A DNA stretch of 64,000 nucleotides from Thunnus maccoyii (Eukaryota > Chordata > Actinopteri > Scombriformes > Scombridae). This document shows, in pieces, positions 61,487 through 64,000 of this stretch; the stretch's first letter is position 1, and each line of letters starts with the position of its first letter. The notes beneath the pieces were generated by a model that was not told the origin of the DNA, ran no database searches, and was given only the letters and a program-made list of their open reading frames with translations. The stretch spans positions 3,014,574 through 3,078,573 of the forward strand of contig NC_056537.1 in assembly GCF_910596095.1 (NCBI RefSeq), written 5' to 3'. Position numbers and translations under genes: made by a program.

Positions 61487-63462
61487 ATTAAAACCTGCAG
61501 GAACTAAAACTCATTTTCATCTGATCTCATTCAGTAAAGAGAAAACGAACATGGAGATGTTTGGTGGACTCACATGTGTGGTAGCCAGCCTTGGCTGAAC
61601 GGATGAAGATGGATCACAGAGGATGAAGAACAGATCGAGGTGATGACGGTGAAGATGGGGATGAAGATGATGATGTCATCATTTTGAAGACAGATGTTTG
61701 TAAATGAGACAGAAGGCAGTGATGACATGAGTGATGGAGGAAACAAACACAACACCTGTCTGTTCACAGCTGTTCTGGCTTTTATGTTTTGTATCTTATT
61801 TTGAAGGCTGCTGCTGTTCTCTGGGATCTTATTTTGAAGGCTGTTGCTGTTCTCTGGGATCTTATTTTGAAGGCTGCTGCTGTTCTCTGGGATCTTATTT
61901 TGAAGGCTGCTGCTGTTCTCTGGGATCTTATTTTGAAGGCTGCTGCTGGGATTTTTCAGTAAATGTATCACGTCAGGTTGTTGTAAAGTTTGTTTACTAT
62001 GTGTGATGTGAATTCATGCTCTGCAGAACTGTTTTATCATGAGGAAAGAGTCTGCACAGAGCTGAAGTCTGTGTTCATGTCCTCAATGACATATTTAAAT
62101 AAAATCTCAAACTGCTGAAATATGATGATATGACACCAAAACATCAAAAGACAAAAGCAAAAAGAAAAACTAGCAGAGGATTGAGGATGAATACATGACT
62201 CAGCGCTTTACTTGGCAGAAAAATTCAAATTTCCTCACAAGCATAAATGTACTGACTGAGTGGTTTGATCTTCACACTTGTGCAGTGAACAGATGATCTG
62301 ATCTAAACTCATCTTACCGTCCACAAAGTAATCAGAGTGCCAGAGACCACAGAAGTTAAAGTCCAGCAAGAACCTGAAAAAGAGACACAAACAGAACGAA
62401 CTGTAAAACATCTGAAATTTCTTCATTTTCTGCAGTGACGCAGAGAGAGTCGGGGTTTCTGGCACAACTTCACCTACTTCCACAGAGAAGGGAAAGAAAT
62501 CTAAAGAGCTCAAACTCCAGCAACACTTGTAGTATGTAGAATAACTTTATTGCTATTAGTCATCATAAAACACATTACAAACTACATTGAAATAGAATAG
62601 GTTTGGTATGAAACAAAAACGTAAAAAAATATAAAATACAACCAATCTTTGTAGATGCCCCGTTGGCTGATATGTGTCTGGATTTACATGATTGGTTGTT
62701 TTTTTTTATATGTTTTTACCTTTTTCTAATGTGTTTTATGATGACTCTGTTTAAGGCCACAAACCAAACATGTTGGTCTAATAATAAAGTTTATATATTT
62801 AAAGTATTTTACAAGTGTTGCTGTTGGAGTTTTGACCTCTTTGTTTTTTGAAATCTGTCTTCTTGTTCCTTCAGTACAGTTTTTTTTTCTATCTTGCCGA
62901 CGAGCTCACAAAAGTCAAGACAAGATAAACAGAATCACATTATTTCCTTCAGATAAATGAGCGGTGGATACTTACATAAGCGCGTTGGAGAAGAACCATC
63001 TTATTAACGCCGCGATGCCGTAGAACGGCTGCAGGAGGAAAAACAGAGCGGTGAAAATAATGAGAACTGAATCATTGAGACTGAATCTTGTTTTCTTCAT
63101 GAGTAGAGAAAAACATCTTATACAAGCTGATTAAACACGTACAATTAAGATTAATTACGCACTTAACGAGTTACTGAGGGACACCAGAGTATTGAGCTTT
63201 ATTTATCTATTGTAAATTATTTTATAAGAATGTGTTTGAAAATCTGAAAGCTGACTTTTTTTGTGTAAATGGATTTTAGTTTTAGTTTTTATACCTGTAA
63301 ACTCACTATTTTGCTGTTTCACACCAGTTAAACAAACACATAAAGCAGTAAAGTGTAACGTGTTGATCTGCAGTGATGAGACTCACGCTGAGCAGAGGTC
63401 GAGCGCTGTTGGCGTGATGATGACTGTTCTTACACATCGCCTGGTAGTCGAACAACGACACT
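57332..63462 (-). CDS. cacna2d2: Voltage-gated calcium channel alpha-2/delta subunit, C-terminal 8 exons
   Basis: Minus-strand exons in transcript order: 63387-63462, 62976-63028, 62318-62373, 61574-61594, 61297-61414, 60061-60176, 58517-58599, 57332-57433 (stop TAA 57332-57334). All phases agree, giving 207 residues of the delta chain and C-terminus. Family signatures include [60 protein letters not shown] and EDAKDCGG. The end after the Cys-Gly-Gly is a hydrophobic tail, fitting the GPI-anchor signal described for alpha-2/delta proteins. They are extracellular channel partners that raise CaV1/CaV2 surface density. The SHHH run and the AKAGYHTSHKQKK segment align best with alpha-2/delta-2 (AKSVFHHSHKHKK). 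Alpha-2/delta-4 is the main alternative. The intron after 60061 is AT-AC. Confidence 0.88.
57434..58516 (-). other. cacna2d2: Last intron of the alpha-2/delta gene, mostly filled by an L2-type LINE
   Basis: Minus-strand donor GTCAGT (58516) and acceptor CCAACAG (57434). An antisense LINE fragment takes up most of its length, leaving about 40 nt before the acceptor. Confidence 0.85.
57475..58400 (+). mobile_element. L2-type LINE fragment (reverse transcriptase and C-terminal part, defective)
   Basis: The translation shows MYMLPLGNI, the RT catalytic-box context [10 protein letters not shown] and [17 protein letters not shown]. After a frame break comes [13 protein letters not shown], then a deletion, then the typical tail [23 protein letters not shown] and [14 protein letters not shown]. 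The 5' end is missing and the reading frame is broken near 57926 and 58005, so it is a dead copy. It sits in plus orientation inside the last intron of the minus-strand alpha-2/delta gene. Confidence 0.88.
58600..60060 (-). other. cacna2d2: AT-AC (U12-type, minor spliceosome) intron
   Basis: On the minus strand the intron begins ATATCCTTTT (plus 60060-60051) and ends AC (plus 58601-58600). A perfect TTCCTTAAC branch-site match (plus 58618-58610) lies about 11 nt from its end. The exons on both sides splice a Tyr codon (T/AT) between KEIK and NATVK, as the family alignment requires. There is no GT donor at the required exon boundary. The intron contains a LINE 3' fragment at about 58940-59520. 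Confidence 0.9.
58940..59520 (+). mobile_element. LINE 3' fragment (CR1/L2/Rex-type)
   Basis: Fragments such as [32 protein letters not shown] and a terminal KTHFYFF-like motif are the C-terminal end of a fish non-LTR element. The 3' end carries the GTAAAGCACTTTG...TTTGAGTTGAGTTGAG type tail. Several frame breaks show it is inactive. It lies within the AT-AC intron. Confidence 0.75.
60955..61130. mobile_element. Internally deleted, inverted copy of the 11.6-12.1 kb DNA transposon
   Basis: It begins ACAGTACTGTGCAAAAGGTT and contains CAACTTTGTATGAAGTTATC, the reverse complement of the left part of the other copy. The middle is missing, so it is MITE-sized. Confidence 0.6.
61215..61287. repeat. 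(TG)n flanking an alpha-2/delta exon (downstream side in transcript)
   Basis: In the minus-strand transcript this is (CA)n, starting about 10 nt after the donor of exon 61297-61414. Confidence 0.95.
61420..61483. repeat. (CA)n flanking an alpha-2/delta exon (upstream side in transcript)
   Basis: In the minus-strand transcript this is (GT)n, running to TCTCAG, the acceptor of exon 61297-61414. Confidence 0.95.
61574..61594 (-). CDS. cacna2d2: 21-nt micro-exon of the alpha-2/delta gene
   Basis: The minus strand reads TTCAG / 21 nt / GTGAGT. With 1 nt carried over on each side the exon encodes the middle of AKAGYHTS and preserves phase. The resulting segment aligns with the His-rich linker of alpha-2/delta-2 just before HKxKK. 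Skipping it would remove exactly seven residues without a frameshift, so alternative use is possible. Confidence 0.75.
61790..61950. repeat. 33-bp minisatellite, about five copies
   Basis: The unit GGCTGCTGCTGTTCTCTGGG plus ATCTTATTTTGAA repeats with one or two substitutions. It lies in the alpha-2/delta intron between exons 62318-62373 and 61574-61594. Confidence 0.9.
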
Positions 63463-64000
63463 CTGTAAACAAAACAAACAAACATTCAGATTAACTTCGG
63501 TAACATCTCGTAAGTTTAAATACAATAATAATTATGATGCTGATGCTGAATTTCTTACAGATGTTTTCAGTTGACACATTCATCCAGAATATAAAGTGAG
63601 TCCATAAAGTCTGGTGATTTTCTATGTTTTTCTTTTTGTCAACAAATCTCATGTTTGGATCCAAACCAACAATGAACTGATCTACTTCCTGATATATCTT
63701 ATTCCTTCTGTTGTTGTTGTCCAGAAACTATTAAAAACATGTCAGTGAGCCACACCGCTGCACTGGGTGACATAATCCTTCATCATGAAGAGTTTAGTCA
63801 TGTTAGTTTGTTTAGAAACGGCTCCAAACACTAATAACAGCGTTAAGTTTTCACTCTCTGGAGAGTAGTTCTTTGTAAGGCAGACGCCACTGAGCATGTG
63901 CAGGAACACGGTTCTGTTTACAGCTTCACTAGCTTGTTGCGCTACGTATCACAACCTCTTGACTTTGTTCTAATTTATAAATTTCTCAAAGAACTTGGGT
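63463..64000 (-). other. cacna2d2: Intron of the alpha-2/delta gene (right window edge)
   Basis: This is upstream, in transcript sense, of the exon at 63387-63462, whose acceptor is TTTACAG. About 63600-63880 is a repeat copy shared with 17820-18100. No further exon was seen before the window ends. Confidence 0.6.
63600..63880. repeat. Interspersed repeat, family D
   Basis: Second copy of the 17820-18100 sequence, same orientation, inside the alpha-2/delta gene. Confidence 0.7.

Overview
The window reads as nuclear DNA of a ray-finned (teleost) fish, probably a percomorph. Reasons: compact spliced genes with GT-AG introns, many long (CA)n/(GT)n microsatellites, several families of fish-type MITEs and L2/CR1-type LINE fragments, and intact copies of urah and afg3l1. 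To my knowledge both of those are pseudogenes (URAHP, AFG3L1P) in 16q24.3 of human, so the block looks like conserved vertebrate synteny. Nothing prokaryotic, no CRISPR array, no rRNA and no convincing tRNA were seen.

Layout. (1) Positions 1 to about 36500 hold the 3' part of a + strand gene of the HNRNPC/RALY/RALYL family. Five coding exons are visible (3475-3525, 25136-25329, 28171-28284, 30912-31063, 32668-32706). The RRM exons lie to the left of the window. Its introns are long, repeat-rich and contain a few unique, conserved-looking stretches. (2) 37500-41446 holds urah, 5-hydroxyisourate hydrolase, + strand, three coding exons, 116 aa, complete. (3) 43106-54376 holds afg3l1, mitochondrial m-AAA protease subunit, + strand, 16 exons, 769 aa, complete from start to stop with every splice phase consistent. 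(4) 57332-63462 on the - strand holds the 3' eight exons of a voltage-gated calcium channel alpha-2/delta gene, most like cacna2d2. It converges tail-to-tail with afg3l1, and its 5' part lies to the right of the window.

The genes are functionally unrelated: nuclear RNA binding, peroxisomal or cytosolic urate breakdown, inner-membrane protein quality control, and calcium-channel trafficking. The most interesting content is at splice-site level. A 30-bp minisatellite repeats the 5' splice site of a RALY-family exon 18 times in register with the reading frame. The alpha-2/delta gene has a textbook AT-AC (U12-type) intron and a 21-nt micro-exon. Several exons or introns are bracketed by (CA)n and (GT)n tracts that are complementary in the transcript. 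Everything else is mostly transposon-derived intron and spacer sequence.
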